Shown here: positions 8,149 through 16,150 of the stretch, in pieces
How the letters are laid out: every line of letters begins with the position of its first letter
Position numbering within the stretch: the stretch's first letter is position 1
From: Chitinophagaceae bacterium
GTDB taxonomy: Bacteria > Bacteroidota > Bacteroidia > Chitinophagales > Chitinophagaceae
DNA length: 54,322 nucleotides
Direction of reading: 5' to 3'
Assembly (NCBI GenBank): GCA_004173355.1
Contig: SEAD01000016.1
Location: 1 to 54,322 of the forward strand
Position numbers and translations under genes: made by a program
The notes under the pieces: generated by a model
The model's input: the letters and a program-made list of their open reading frames with translations, nothing else
Told to the model about the DNA's origin: nothing
The model's database searches: none

Positions 8149-8781
8149 TCAGCGGGGAACGTAAACAAGGTATTTACCCTCAAAAAAGTCTTCCCCGAAA
8201 ATCTCATGGATGTTCATCAGTCGCGGGCGCGTACCACTTTCCTGGATTTCCAGTGCGAGGTCGCCCCCCTTCAGGCAGAGAAGTCCGCCCCCGATCATAC
8301 CTTCCACCGGTGCGCCAGGTTTTTTCAGGAGGGGTTTGCTCCAGCGCCAGAGGTCTTTCAGCGGGGCCACTGCCCTCGATACCACGAAGTCAAATTTCCG
8401 GTTTTTGATTTCTTCCACCCGCGTGTGCTGTACGGTTACGTTGGACAGTCCGATCGCTTCTGCAACGGCTGCGGCCACTGTCAGTTTTTTATTGATGCTG
8501 TCAACGAGATGGAATTTTACCTCCGGGTAAAAAATAGCCAGCGGGATGCCAGGGAATCCGCCCCCGGTACCGAGATCAACTACTTCCATGCCATCGCTGA
8601 ACGGGTTGAGTGTAGCGATACTCAGTGAGTGTAACACGTGCCGTTCATACAGGCTGTCAATGTCTTTGCGTGACACCACATTGATCTTTTCATTCCATTC
8701 CAGGTAGAGTGGTTTCAGCTGTTCGAACTGTGCCAGCTGCTGCGGTGTGAAATCGTCGAAGTAACGGAGGATGTTTTCCAT
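8149..8781 (-). CDS. rsmG: 16S rRNA (guanine527-N7)-methyltransferase RsmG
   Basis: SAM-dependent methyltransferase that makes m7G527 in 16S rRNA. The 210-residue product starting at the ATG at 8781 has the SAM-binding loop DLGTGGGFPGIP (about 69-80), then LVDSINKK at the acidic loop and VVSRAVAPL, all typical of the former GidB family. The frame is open up to 8886, but the start MENILRYF at 8781 fits the family and lies 10 bases after the upstream glycosyltransferase stop, so both genes are likely co-transcribed. Confidence 0.93.
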   Translation of the reverse strand: MENILRYFDDFTPQQLAQFEQLKPLYLEWNEKINVVSRKDIDSLYERHVLHSLSIATLNPFSDGMEVVDLGTGGGFPGIPLAIFYPEVKFHLVDSINKKLTVAAAVAEAIGLSNVTVQHTRVEEIKNRKFDFVVSRAVAPLKDLWRWSKPLLKKPGAPVEGMIGGGLLCLKGGDLALEIQESGTRPRLMNIHEIFGEDFFEGKYLVYVPR

Positions 8782-8791
8782 ATTCAAAAAA

Positions 8792-9913
8792 TCAGTTCCA
8801 GCGTTTGGAAGGTTTCTTCCAGAGTGCCGGCACAAAGATGATATAATAAAAGAACATCCAGATATCAAGGACAAGGAACCAGCCACGGAGATCGGGTTCG
8901 CCCATTTTTTTCATGGCCTTCGACAGCACGATACCCTGGATGACCAGGCGCAACAGGGCCACAGCAGCAACTATCCGCCAGTCGAAAAAGATAAGGCTGG
9001 CTGCAAGCAGCGGGTAGTACAGGAACTGCGTGGTGAAATAAAGTCCGAGCAGGTATTTGTGTTTTCGTTTATAAAAACGTGAAGTGCTGTAGTGGCGCCG
9101 TTTCTGTTTGAGCCAGCCGGACCAGGTGGTTTCGGGCAGGGAGTAGGTCATTGCGTCGGGGTCGATCACCACGGCCGTATTGGTGGAAGTAGCCACCCGG
9201 TTGATGAAGAGATCGTCATCACCGCTCGGTATATGGTTGATCGAAGAAAAACCCTTGTTGCGGAGGAACAGGTCTTTTTTATAAGACAGGTTGCGTCCCA
9301 CACCCATATATGGCGTACCGGCGAGGGAATAGGAAAGGTACTGCAATGCGGTATGGAAGGTTTCGAAACGGATCAGTTTGTTGAGCATGCCCTTCTTCTT
9401 GTGGTAAGCACCATACCCGAGTACGATTTCGATTCCGTCTTCGTATGCATCCTGCATCCGGTGGATCCAGTTTTCACTTGCGGGTACGCAGTCGGCATCG
9501 GTCAGCAGCAGGATCTCATGTCTCGCTTCGCGGATCCCGATCGAGAGGGGATATTTTTTTCCGGAAATAAGTTTGGCTTCCTGTTTCAGTTCCACCACAT
9601 GGAGATTCTTAAACGTCTTTCCCAGTTCTTCCAGGATGTACTTTGAATCATCCAGTGAATTGTCATTCACGGTGATCACCTGGTAACTTGTCGGGTATTT
9701 CTGCACCAGGATCCCCGGCAGGAATTTCGCGAGGTTTTCGTCTTCATCGCGCGCACACACGATCACGGATACCGGGTGCTGCTGCGAGTTGCCCCGCTCT
9801 TTGGGCTGGTACCAGGAGATTCGCCTGAAAAAGAAAAGATAATAAAAGACCTGGATGGCTGCAGCGGCAGCGAAAGCAGAAAAGAGTATCACACTCCAGT
9901 GAATCGGTGGCAT
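8792..9913 (-). CDS. Membrane-anchored family 2 glycosyltransferase
   Basis: Processive-type GT-A glycosyltransferase of 373 residues. One N-terminal membrane segment (about 7-29) precedes the cytosolic catalytic domain: PVSVIVCARDEDENL at the nucleotide-sugar start, D139-A-D141 metal site, acceptor region GDDD (231-234) and a QKRRH motif (270-274) in the place of QxxRW. Two or three hydrophobic segments close the protein (about 290-365). This layout is seen in polysaccharide and glycolipid synthases; donor and acceptor cannot be told. It diverges from tgt with only 41 bases between start codons and precedes rsmG by 10 bases. Confidence 0.88.
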   Translation of the reverse strand: MPPIHWSVILFSAFAAAAAIQVFYYLFFFRRISWYQPKERGNSQQHPVSVIVCARDEDENLAKFLPGILVQKYPTSYQVITVNDNSLDDSKYILEELGKTFKNLHVVELKQEAKLISGKKYPLSIGIREARHEILLLTDADCVPASENWIHRMQDAYEDGIEIVLGYGAYHKKKGMLNKLIRFETFHTALQYLSYSLAGTPYMGVGRNLSYKKDLFLRNKGFSSINHIPSGDDDLFINRVATSTNTAVVIDPDAMTYSLPETTWSGWLKQKRRHYSTSRFYKRKHKYLLGLYFTTQFLYYPLLAASLIFFDWRIVAAVALLRLVIQGIVLSKAMKKMGEPDLRGWFLVLDIWMFFYYIIFVPALWKKPSKRWN

Positions 9914-9954
9914 AGCCGCGAAGGTATGCCATTATCTTTTTATCTTGCGCCGTC

Positions 9955-11094
9955 ATGGCAGCATTAGCATTCGAACTCCAGTCTACCGACCCCGGGTCAA
10001 AGGCCAGGGCGGGAAAAATCAGTACCGATCATGGTGAGATCCTCACCCCGATCTTTATGCCGGTTGGTACCGCGGGTACCGTGAAGGCCGTCACCCAGCA
10101 GCAGCTGGTGGAGCAGGTAAAGGCACAGGTCATCCTGGGCAATACCTACCACCTGTACCTGCGTCCGGGTCTGGAAGTGCTGGAAGGTGCGGGGGGGCTG
10201 CACCGGTTCAACGGATGGCAGCGGCCGATCCTGACCGATAGCGGGGGGTACCAGGTTTTTTCCCTTGCAGGCACGCGGAAGATCAAAGAAGAGGGGGTGA
10301 CATTTGCCTCACATATTGACGGGAGCAAACACCTGTTCAGCCCCGAACGTGTAATGGATATCCAGCGCAGTATCGGTGGTGATATCATGATGGCTTTTGA
10401 TGAATGCCCGCCCGGTGGTAGTGACTATACCTATGCACGCACGTCGATGGAACTGACGCACCGCTGGCTCGACCGTTGCGTGGACCGCTTCGGTAACACA
10501 CCCGACAAATACGGGTACACGCAGAATCTTTTCCCGATTGTGCAGGGTGGCACTTTCAGGGACCTGCGGAAGCAGTCCTGCGAATACATCGCCTCAAAAA
10601 ATGCCACGGGTAATGCCATCGGCGGACTGAGTGTGGGTGAGCCGGAGGCGGTGATGTACGAGATCTGTGACTGGTGCTGCGATCACCTGCCAAAGGACCG
10701 TCCGCGTTACCTCATGGGAGTCGGCACACCCTGGAATATCCTTGAATGCATCAGCATGGGCATTGATATGTTCGACTGCGTGATGCCAACCCGCAATGGC
10801 CGCAACGCGATGTTGTTTACCACGCAGGGGGTGATCAATATTGATAACAAAAAATGGGAAAAGGATTTTTCCCCCATTGATGAAGGACTCGATAACGAAG
10901 TGAGCCGCTATTACAGCAGGGCCTACCTCCGGCACCTGATGAAGTCGAAGGAATTGCTCGGATTCAGCATCGCGAGTATCCATAACCTCGCTTTCTACCT
11001 CTGGCTGGTAGGCGAGGCACGCGAAAAAATCCGGACCGGTGAATTTGCCTCCTGGAAAACGGAAATGTGCGGGCGGCTGAAGACCCGTCTCTGA
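9955..11094 (+). CDS. tgt: Queuine tRNA-ribosyltransferase, zinc-ligand cysteines absent
   Basis: tRNA-guanine transglycosylase, which swaps guanine-34 of GUN-anticodon tRNAs for preQ1 during queuosine synthesis. The 379-residue protein keeps the catalytic residues: general acid/base D95 in TDSGGYQVFS, FDECPPGG, and the nucleophile D274 in DMFDCVMPTRNGRNA, plus GGLSVGE. The usual zinc site CxCxxC is missing: the aligned positions are L312, N314 and S317 just before YYSRAYLRHL, although the histidine in SIHNLAFY remains. My recollection is that other Bacteroidota Tgt proteins share this loss, but that was not checked. ATG at 9955 follows a -7-like TATCTTGC by six bases. Confidence 0.93.
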   Translation: MAALAFELQSTDPGSKARAGKISTDHGEILTPIFMPVGTAGTVKAVTQQQLVEQVKAQVILGNTYHLYLRPGLEVLEGAGGLHRFNGWQRPILTDSGGYQVFSLAGTRKIKEEGVTFASHIDGSKHLFSPERVMDIQRSIGGDIMMAFDECPPGGSDYTYARTSMELTHRWLDRCVDRFGNTPDKYGYTQNLFPIVQGGTFRDLRKQSCEYIASKNATGNAIGGLSVGEPEAVMYEICDWCCDHLPKDRPRYLMGVGTPWNILECISMGIDMFDCVMPTRNGRNAMLFTTQGVINIDNKKWEKDFSPIDEGLDNEVSRYYSRAYLRHLMKSKELLGFSIASIHNLAFYLWLVGEAREKIRTGEFASWKTEMCGRLKTRL

Positions 11095-11205
11095 CACGGC
11101 TGCCATGCGCCCGCGCCGATTTTTCACATTTCATTCCCCGTTTATTCTGTTACTTCGCAGGTCGGAATATGTAAACGAAAAAATAATGTCTCCCCGGAGA
11201 CCGGC

Positions 11206-12303
11206 ATGGGTAAGATAGACTGGTACATACTTAAAAAATTCATCGTTACGTTTTTCTTCTGCATGGTGATGTTCATGGTGGTTGCCGTGGCAGTCGACAG
11301 CAGTGAGAAAACCGATGATTTTGTAAAAACAGGATTGAGTACCGGCCAGATCATCCGCCAGTATTATTTCGGTTTTGTACCCTTTATCTGGGGACTGCTC
11401 TTCCCGCTCTTCGTATTCATCGCCTGTATATTTTTTACCAGCAAAATGGCCACGCGCTCAGAGATCATTGCGATCCTTGCAAGTGGCACCAGCTACCGCC
11501 GGCTGCTTCGTCCCTACCTGGTCGGCGGACTCTTCCTCGGGACCATACTCTGGTTCGGCACGCGTTACCTGATACCACGTGCAAACGGTCTCCGCAGTGC
11601 GTTCCAGGCAAATTATATCGACAAGAATGACCCGGCAAAAAACCAGCAGCAGGGGAGTTGTTATAACTGTTTTTACCAGCGTGTGGACTCCAACACCTAT
11701 GTGGGTATGAAGAACTATGATACGGTCAGCAAGTCGGCCAATAAGTTTTTCATGGAGGTGGTAAAGGATAATAAAATCGTGTATAACCTCCGGGCCAATA
11801 CCATCAAATGGGATTCCGACCGCCGGCGCTGGAAACTGCTCGATGCCGTGGAGCGGAAGGTCGACAGCATGGGTGAGCGGACAAAAACATTCAAGGAACT
11901 CGGGCTCCGGATGCGCCTCAAACCGGATGAACTCCGTAAGGATGAATACCTGAAAGACCGTCTCACCACCCCCGAACTGGTGGCATATATCCGGGAAGAA
12001 CAGTTACGCGGGCGGGAAGGACTGAGTGCCCTCCAGGTAGAGCGGTACCGCCGTACTGCCACCCCTTATGCGGTGGTGATGCTGGCACTGCTGGGGGTGA
12101 TCATTGCCAGCCGGAAAACGAGGGGTGGAAGTGGCCTGCACCTTGCCATAGGAATCATAGTGGCTGTGCTTTTCATCGTGTCTGACCGCTTCTCCACCGT
12201 ATTCGCCACGAAGAGTAATTTCCCCCCGTTACTGGCAGCCTGGCTGCCCAATATTGTGTTCACGCTGGTGGCCTGGTACATGTATCGCCGCACCCCGAAA
12301 TAA
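11206..12303 (+). CDS. LptF/LptG family permease (YjgP/YjgQ)
   Basis: Inner-membrane subunit of the lipopolysaccharide extraction ABC transporter LptB2FG. The 365-residue protein has the family layout: N-terminal helices at about 9-31, 52-76 and 98-118, a large periplasmic beta domain in the middle (about 125-280), and three C-terminal helices (about 285-360). The start MGKIDWYILKKFI and SEIIAILASGTSYRRLLRP are typical. Only one of the LptF/LptG pair is present and the two cannot be told apart by eye. It follows tgt by 111 bases, with a small GC-rich hairpin (11188-11201) just before the ATG. Confidence 0.88.
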   Translation: MGKIDWYILKKFIVTFFFCMVMFMVVAVAVDSSEKTDDFVKTGLSTGQIIRQYYFGFVPFIWGLLFPLFVFIACIFFTSKMATRSEIIAILASGTSYRRLLRPYLVGGLFLGTILWFGTRYLIPRANGLRSAFQANYIDKNDPAKNQQQGSCYNCFYQRVDSNTYVGMKNYDTVSKSANKFFMEVVKDNKIVYNLRANTIKWDSDRRRWKLLDAVERKVDSMGERTKTFKELGLRMRLKPDELRKDEYLKDRLTTPELVAYIREEQLRGREGLSALQVERYRRTATPYAVVMLALLGVIIASRKTRGGSGLHLAIGIIVAVLFIVSDRFSTVFATKSNFPPLLAAWLPNIVFTLVAWYMYRRTPK

Positions 12304-12369
12304 GCCCCGGATAAGAAGGAAATATTTCTGTCGCAATGCGGTGAAACACCCAACAATATCAGGTAAATG

Positions 12370-12401
12370 TTTGTTCCAGCAAGGGGCTTTGACTACCTTT
12401 A
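12370..12401 (+). promoter_or_regulatory. Putative promoter for citrate synthase
   Basis: TTTG at 12370-12373 and TACCTTTA at 12394-12401, separated by 20 bases. This fits the Bacteroidetes -33/-7 pattern with one mismatch in the last base of the -7 box. The citrate synthase ATG is at 12439, giving a leader of about 30 bases. Confidence 0.5.
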
Positions 12402-12438
12402 AGCCCTCTCATAATTCACCTCATACTAAACGTTTGTC

Positions 12439-13764
12439 ATGGGTATATTAAAAGAACGGTTCAAGCTTCAGGCGGATAAGCTCGGTGCGGAGATCAAGGA
12501 TATTTTAAAGGAACACGGCACAAAAAAAATTGGTGAAGTACAGCTTTCACAACTTTACCAGGGGATGCGGGGAATCACCGGCCTGGTGAGTGAAACATCC
12601 CTGCTTGATGCGCAGGACGGCATCCGATTCCGTGGCTATACGATCCCGGAACTGAGGGAAAAACTCCCGAAAGCACCCGGTGGCTCCGAACCATTACCCG
12701 AAGGACTTTTTTACCTCATGCTGATCGGTGAGTTACCAACCGAGGAGGATGTACAGCATGTGACAACCGTACTCCAGCGCCGCAGCCATGTACCTCCCCA
12801 TGTACTGAACGCTATCGAAGCATTACCGCTCAACAGCCATCCGATGACCCAGTTTGTAGTGGCGATCATGGCCCTGCAGACCGAGAGCACTTTTGCAAAA
12901 AAGTATGCACAGGGGATGAGCAAGAAGGATTACTGGATCGCGGCATTTGATGATTCAATGGACCTGATCGCACGCATCCCGCGCGTGGCGGCCTATATCT
13001 ACCGCCGTAAATATAAATTCGGGGACCATATCCAGCCGGATGGCATGCTTGACTGGGCAGGCAATTTTGCCCATATGCTCGGGTTCGAGGATGAAACATT
13101 CAAGGAGCTGATGCGTCTTTACATGACTATCCATGCCGACCATGAAGGAGGCAATGTATCCGCGCATACCACACATCTCGTGGGTTCGGCGCTGAGTGAT
13201 CCCTACCTGTCCTTTGCTGCCGGGATGAACGGACTTGCCGGTCCCCTGCATGGTCTTGCCAACCAGGAAGTGGTGAAGTGGATCCTGGATATGCAGGAAG
13301 AACTGGGTACCGACAGCCCGACTTCGGAGCAGATCGGCGAATATGTAAAAAAGACCCTCAGTGAAGGTAAAGTGGTGCCAGGTTACGGCCACGCAGTACT
13401 CCGCAAGACCGATCCGCGTTTTACCGCGCAGATGGAATTCGGGAAAAAACACATGCCCGATGACAAGCTGGTGAACACGGTATGGAACATTTATGAAACC
13501 GTTCCCCCGATCCTGCAGTCACTGGGCAAGGTGAAAAACCCATGGCCGAATGTGGATGCACACAGCGGGGCACTGCTCCTGCATTTCGGGATGAAGGAAT
13601 ACGAATATTACACGGTGCTGTTTGGTGTAAGCCGTGCATTGGGTGTACTGGCAAGCCTTTGCTGGGACAGGGCCCTCGGCTTTGCAATCGAACGCCCCAA
13701 ATCGGTTACCACGGACCTGGTAAAAAAATGGCTCGCCGGAGAAGACGAAATATGGGGAGATTAA
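12439..13764 (+). CDS. gltA: Citrate synthase, mitochondrial-like type I
   Basis: Condenses acetyl-CoA and oxaloacetate to citrate, entering the TCA cycle. The 441-residue protein closely follows the animal mitochondrial enzyme rather than the hexameric enterobacterial GltA. Shared blocks include [60 protein letters not shown] and [16 protein letters not shown]. The catalytic triad is in place as H271, H318 and D373 (pig H274, H320, D375). No mitochondrial targeting peptide is present; the protein starts with [16 protein letters not shown]. Has its own promoter-like sequence and a strong terminator, so it is probably a single-gene unit. Confidence 0.95.
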   Translation: MGILKERFKLQADKLGAEIKDILKEHGTKKIGEVQLSQLYQGMRGITGLVSETSLLDAQDGIRFRGYTIPELREKLPKAPGGSEPLPEGLFYLMLIGELPTEEDVQHVTTVLQRRSHVPPHVLNAIEALPLNSHPMTQFVVAIMALQTESTFAKKYAQGMSKKDYWIAAFDDSMDLIARIPRVAAYIYRRKYKFGDHIQPDGMLDWAGNFAHMLGFEDETFKELMRLYMTIHADHEGGNVSAHTTHLVGSALSDPYLSFAAGMNGLAGPLHGLANQEVVKWILDMQEELGTDSPTSEQIGEYVKKTLSEGKVVPGYGHAVLRKTDPRFTAQMEFGKKHMPDDKLVNTVWNIYETVPPILQSLGKVKNPWPNVDAHSGALLLHFGMKEYEYYTVLFGVSRALGVLASLCWDRALGFAIERPKSVTTDLVKKWLAGEDEIWGD

Positions 13765-13787
13765 GCCCCATGGAATCTGATAAACAG

Positions 13788-13813
13788 ACCCTGCCCAGCG
13801 GCAGGGTTTTTTT
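13788..13813 (+). terminator. Rho-independent terminator of citrate synthase
   Basis: Stem ACCCTGCC (13788-13795), loop CAGC, GGCAGGGT (13800-13807), then a run of T's to 13813; 24 bases after the gltA stop. Confidence 0.88.
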
Positions 13814-13977
13814 GTAAGGGCAGGCGGGGCCTGTAATACAGGTAGATAAACGAGCTGAGGCCCGCCACCGTCTTGACTTTGGGGGTATAGACCCGTATAA
13901 ACCCTGAGTTGGTTCTGGTACGGTTTTTTATCCTTATGTGGTATCTGTTTTATTCCTTAACTCTAAATCTTCAAATT

Positions 13978-14247
13978 ATGTCTACTAAAAGTAAAGTATT
14001 GATAGGTATCCTGGGAGCTGCGGCTGCAGGTGTAGTGATTGGTCTGTTACTGGCTCCTGAAAAAGGAAAAGATACCCGTAAAAAAATCCGTGACACCGCC
14101 GGCGATTGGGCCGACAACCTGAGTGGCCTCTGGCAGAAAGGACGTGCTGCAGCAGAAGATGCTTACAGCGATGCACGTGATAAAGTAAAAGGCGCAAAAT
14201 CTTCAGCTGAGGACAAAGCGAACAAGGTGAAGGAAAACTTCAGCTGA
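13978..14247 (+). CDS. YtxH domain small membrane protein
   Basis: 89-residue protein with one glycine/alanine-rich N-terminal membrane helix (about 7-25, VLIGILGAAAAGVVIGLLLAP) followed by EKGKDTRKKI, the signature of YtxH-type proteins, and a lysine/alanine-rich, probably helical tail. YtxH-like proteins are linked with general stress responses in other bacteria; the exact role is unknown. The frame is open from 13909, but MSTKSK at 13978 is the normal family start. Codon choice is biased to highly expressed codons. It heads a set with the holin-like gene at 14328 and the gene at 14662. Confidence 0.85.
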   Translation: MSTKSKVLIGILGAAAAGVVIGLLLAPEKGKDTRKKIRDTAGDWADNLSGLWQKGRAAAEDAYSDARDKVKGAKSSAEDKANKVKENFS

Positions 14248-14263
14248 TCCCGATAAAGACGTA

Positions 14264-14297
14264 AATGATGCAGGCGCCGGAGTGCGCCTGCATCATT
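14264..14297 (+). terminator. Strong hairpin between YtxH and holin-like genes
   Basis: Perfect 14-base stem AATGATGCAGGCGC (14264-14277) and GCGCCTGCATCATT (14284-14297) with a six-base loop. Only a short AT stretch follows rather than a clean T-run, so it may be a partial terminator or an mRNA-stabilising hairpin that lowers expression of the genes downstream. Confidence 0.55.
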
Positions 14298-14327
14298 TAT
14301 TGTATTATGACTAACCTGATTTGAATT

Positions 14328-14669
14328 ATGGAAGATCTCAAAGAAAAAACCGCGGGGCTTGTCGATCACGCCGAAGAGTTCGCACAGACCTGGATAAAGC
14401 TTGCCCAGGTCAAGGTTACGGAAAAGGCTACTAATGCAGTATCGTTTGCGATTGTAGTGATTACCGTGACCCTGCTTGCTGTGTTTGCGCTGATGTTCCT
14501 CGGTATTGCATTGTCATTATGGCTGGGCGACCTCGTGGGCAACCGCGCACTTGGTTTTGTGCTGGGCGCAGGCGGATTTATTTTATTGTTTTTCATCATC
14601 GCATTGCTTCGCAAGAATATTATTTTCCCTCTCATACGCGACCAAATTATAAAGAAGGTATATGACTAA
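14328..14669 (+). CDS. Holin-like (DUF1469 type) membrane protein
   Basis: 113-residue inner-membrane protein. After a charged N-terminus (MEDLKEKTAGLVDHAEEFAQ) come two membrane helices: about 40-70, with VVITVTLLAVFALMFLG, and about 77-98, with LGFVLGAGGFILLFFI. The short basic tail ends in IIKKVYD. This matches the family annotated as phage holin superfamily/DUF1469, which is a common chromosomal family often paired with YtxH genes. Nothing suggests a prophage. Overlaps the next gene by 8 bases, so the two are translationally coupled. Confidence 0.75.
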   Translation: MEDLKEKTAGLVDHAEEFAQTWIKLAQVKVTEKATNAVSFAIVVITVTLLAVFALMFLGIALSLWLGDLVGNRALGFVLGAGGFILLFFIIALLRKNIIFPLIRDQIIKKVYD

Positions 14670-15078
14670 CAAGATCTCTACCTACAAGGATTTAATCGAA
14701 GAAAAAGAGCGGTTGCAGACACTGCTGAGCCACCAGAAAGAGGTGCTCCGCGATGATATACGTGGGATCAAGGAAGAATTTGAACCCGTGCGTGCTGCTG
14801 CAGGTTTTGTCGGCAAATTTTTCAAAAAAGACAAAACCAATCCGCTGCTGAATATTGCATCGAACAGGGTGATCAACCTGGTTGTGAAAAACCTTTTCCT
14901 GCGGAATGCGGGCTGGTTCACCCGACTGGCGGTACCCTTCCTCGCAAAGAATTTTTCATCCCATGTGCTGGCTGGCAACAAAACGCAGATCCTCGGAAAA
15001 CTAGCATCCTGGTTTAATAAACTTCGTGGTCATAAAGTGAAACACGAAGACCATGAAGCAAGTCCTGAATATTACTAG
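14662..15078 (+). CDS. Hypothetical protein of the YtxH/holin set
   Basis: 138-residue protein not recognised as a named family. It opens with a charged, probably coiled-coil segment (about 8-50, TYKDLIEEKERLQTLLSHQK), has a mildly hydrophobic middle with NLVVKNLFLRNAGW, and ends in a charged tail. Its start overlaps the holin-like gene by 8 bases, which points to a shared job, perhaps cell-envelope stress (inference). No signal peptide. Confidence 0.7.
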   Translation: MTNKISTYKDLIEEKERLQTLLSHQKEVLRDDIRGIKEEFEPVRAAAGFVGKFFKKDKTNPLLNIASNRVINLVVKNLFLRNAGWFTRLAVPFLAKNFSSHVLAGNKTQILGKLASWFNKLRGHKVKHEDHEASPEYY

Positions 15079-15084
15079 GCGTTG

Positions 15085-15115
15085 TTTGTTCAGATGATCA
15101 AATCCCTTATTTTTG
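15085..15115 (+). promoter_or_regulatory. Consensus Bacteroidetes promoter for tRNA-Ala
   Basis: TTTG (15085-15088), 19-base spacer, TATTTTTG (15108-15115). Both elements match the consensus exactly. Transcription would start near 15122, about 28 bases before the mature tRNA 5' end. This is the best promoter in the window. Confidence 0.8.
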
Positions 15116-15149
15116 CGTCCCGCCTTCACCCAGGTGCCGGCGGACAAAG

Positions 15150-15222
15150 GGGGGATTAGCTCATCTGGTAGAGCGCAAGCATGGCATGTTTGAGGTGACC
15201 GGTTCGATCCCGGTATCCTCCA
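15150..15222 (+). tRNA. tRNA-Ala (anticodon GGC)
   Basis: A 73-base cloverleaf. Acceptor GGGGGAT pairs with ATCCTCC (one G-U), the D stem is GCTC/GAGC, and the anticodon stem CAAGC/GTTTG encloses the loop ATGGCAT with anticodon GGC. The variable loop is AGGTG and the T arm ACCGG-TTCGATC-CCGGT. Discriminator A at 15222. The following bases are CCT, so the CCA end is not encoded. Consensus promoter upstream and strong terminator directly downstream. Confidence 0.95.
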
Positions 15223-15227
15223 CCTGA

Positions 15228-15268
15228 CCGGACAACAAATGATTTTTCATTGTTGTCCGGTTTTTTTT
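15228..15268 (+). terminator. Rho-independent terminator of tRNA-Ala
   Basis: Long stem starting CCGGACAACAAATGA and closing TCATTGTTGTCCGG (one bulged base), followed by eight T's (15261-15268). It begins five bases after the mature tRNA end. Confidence 0.9.
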
Positions 15269-15426
15269 GTCCGGCCGGTAACGGCAAACCTGCCGCCTAC
15301 CCATCCGTAACAACCATCCACTACCACCTGCCCCGCGGCTTTATCCCTTCCCCTTAGTTTCGCCGGCAGAAGCGGAAACCCGGACCAATTCCCGGGTTGC
15401 TTTTCACCAGACCATTAAACCTCATC

Positions 15427-16143
15427 ATGAAAAAGATCAACAAACTCAACCCTAAAATCCTGTTGCTGCAGGGTTCTGTCGCTTTTATTTTCTGTTTCGC
15501 CTGGTCCTTCTTCAGGGCTGCATCCGGAAGGCCAAGCGAAGAAGACCTGAAAATAAATGTAGACGCCAGGCAGCCGGTATACCTGGTAGATACGATCCGG
15601 GAATACCCGGGTCAGCTGAAATTCAAATACGCAACCTATGTGGAAGGCACGCCGTTCCTGGGTATGGACAGTGCGCATGTGGTTGAAAGCATCACTTCAT
15701 TCCTTGAATGGTACAGGACAAACCTGAACAAGGCCAATAGTTTCCCGTTCCTCGGGAAAGACAGCGACGGATACTACAGGGTTGACACCGGTGCAGTGTC
15801 AGGTTATCTTGGCCTGCTTGGGCAAAGCGGATTCTTCTCGGTCAGTTACCTGAATATCTGGAAGGTTTTTTTCAATGACCAGGCCGAAGGCTTACGCCGC
15901 GAAAAAATGAATGAGGGAGTGCCCGAAGGATTTGATATGGACTTTGTTCTGGAGACGCAGGAGCCGGGTAGTATCCTGGACCATATCAGGGAACTGCGCT
16001 GGCGCATGATCTCGATGAACCGGGACGTGGTGCTGGCCAGGTGTACGTCATCTGCCGATCCTTCGGTCGAATATGAGTTTGAAATGTACCGGAATGAAAG
16101 GAGCTGGCTGATTGGTTACATCTCACGCCCGGACTGGGACTAG
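15427..16143 (+). CDS. Hypothetical protein with N-terminal membrane segment
   Basis: 238 residues from the ATG at 15427; an in-frame ATG at 15397 is less likely because MKKINKLNPKILLLQG forms a normal basic-plus-hydrophobic N-terminus. One hydrophobic segment (about 9-30) is an uncleaved anchor or signal peptide. The remainder is mixed alpha/beta with many aromatic and charged residues and no motif I recognise. A short GC stem (15377-15383 with 15392-15398) sits in the leader. Converges on rlmN with a seven-base gap and no visible terminator. Confidence 0.75.
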   Translation: MKKINKLNPKILLLQGSVAFIFCFAWSFFRAASGRPSEEDLKINVDARQPVYLVDTIREYPGQLKFKYATYVEGTPFLGMDSAHVVESITSFLEWYRTNLNKANSFPFLGKDSDGYYRVDTGAVSGYLGLLGQSGFFSVSYLNIWKVFFNDQAEGLRREKMNEGVPEGFDMDFVLETQEPGSILDHIRELRWRMISMNRDVVLARCTSSADPSVEYEFEMYRNERSWLIGYISRPDWD

Positions 16144-16150
16144 TGTATTA

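Noticed and set aside
14328-14669. Prophage remnant suggested by the holin-like gene
   Set aside because: No other phage gene, integrase or attachment repeat is near. This family is common in chromosomes beside YtxH genes.
15377-15398. Small hairpin in the leader of the gene at 15427 as a riboswitch
   Set aside because: Only a seven-base stem without any recognised aptamer; reported in the gene entry only.
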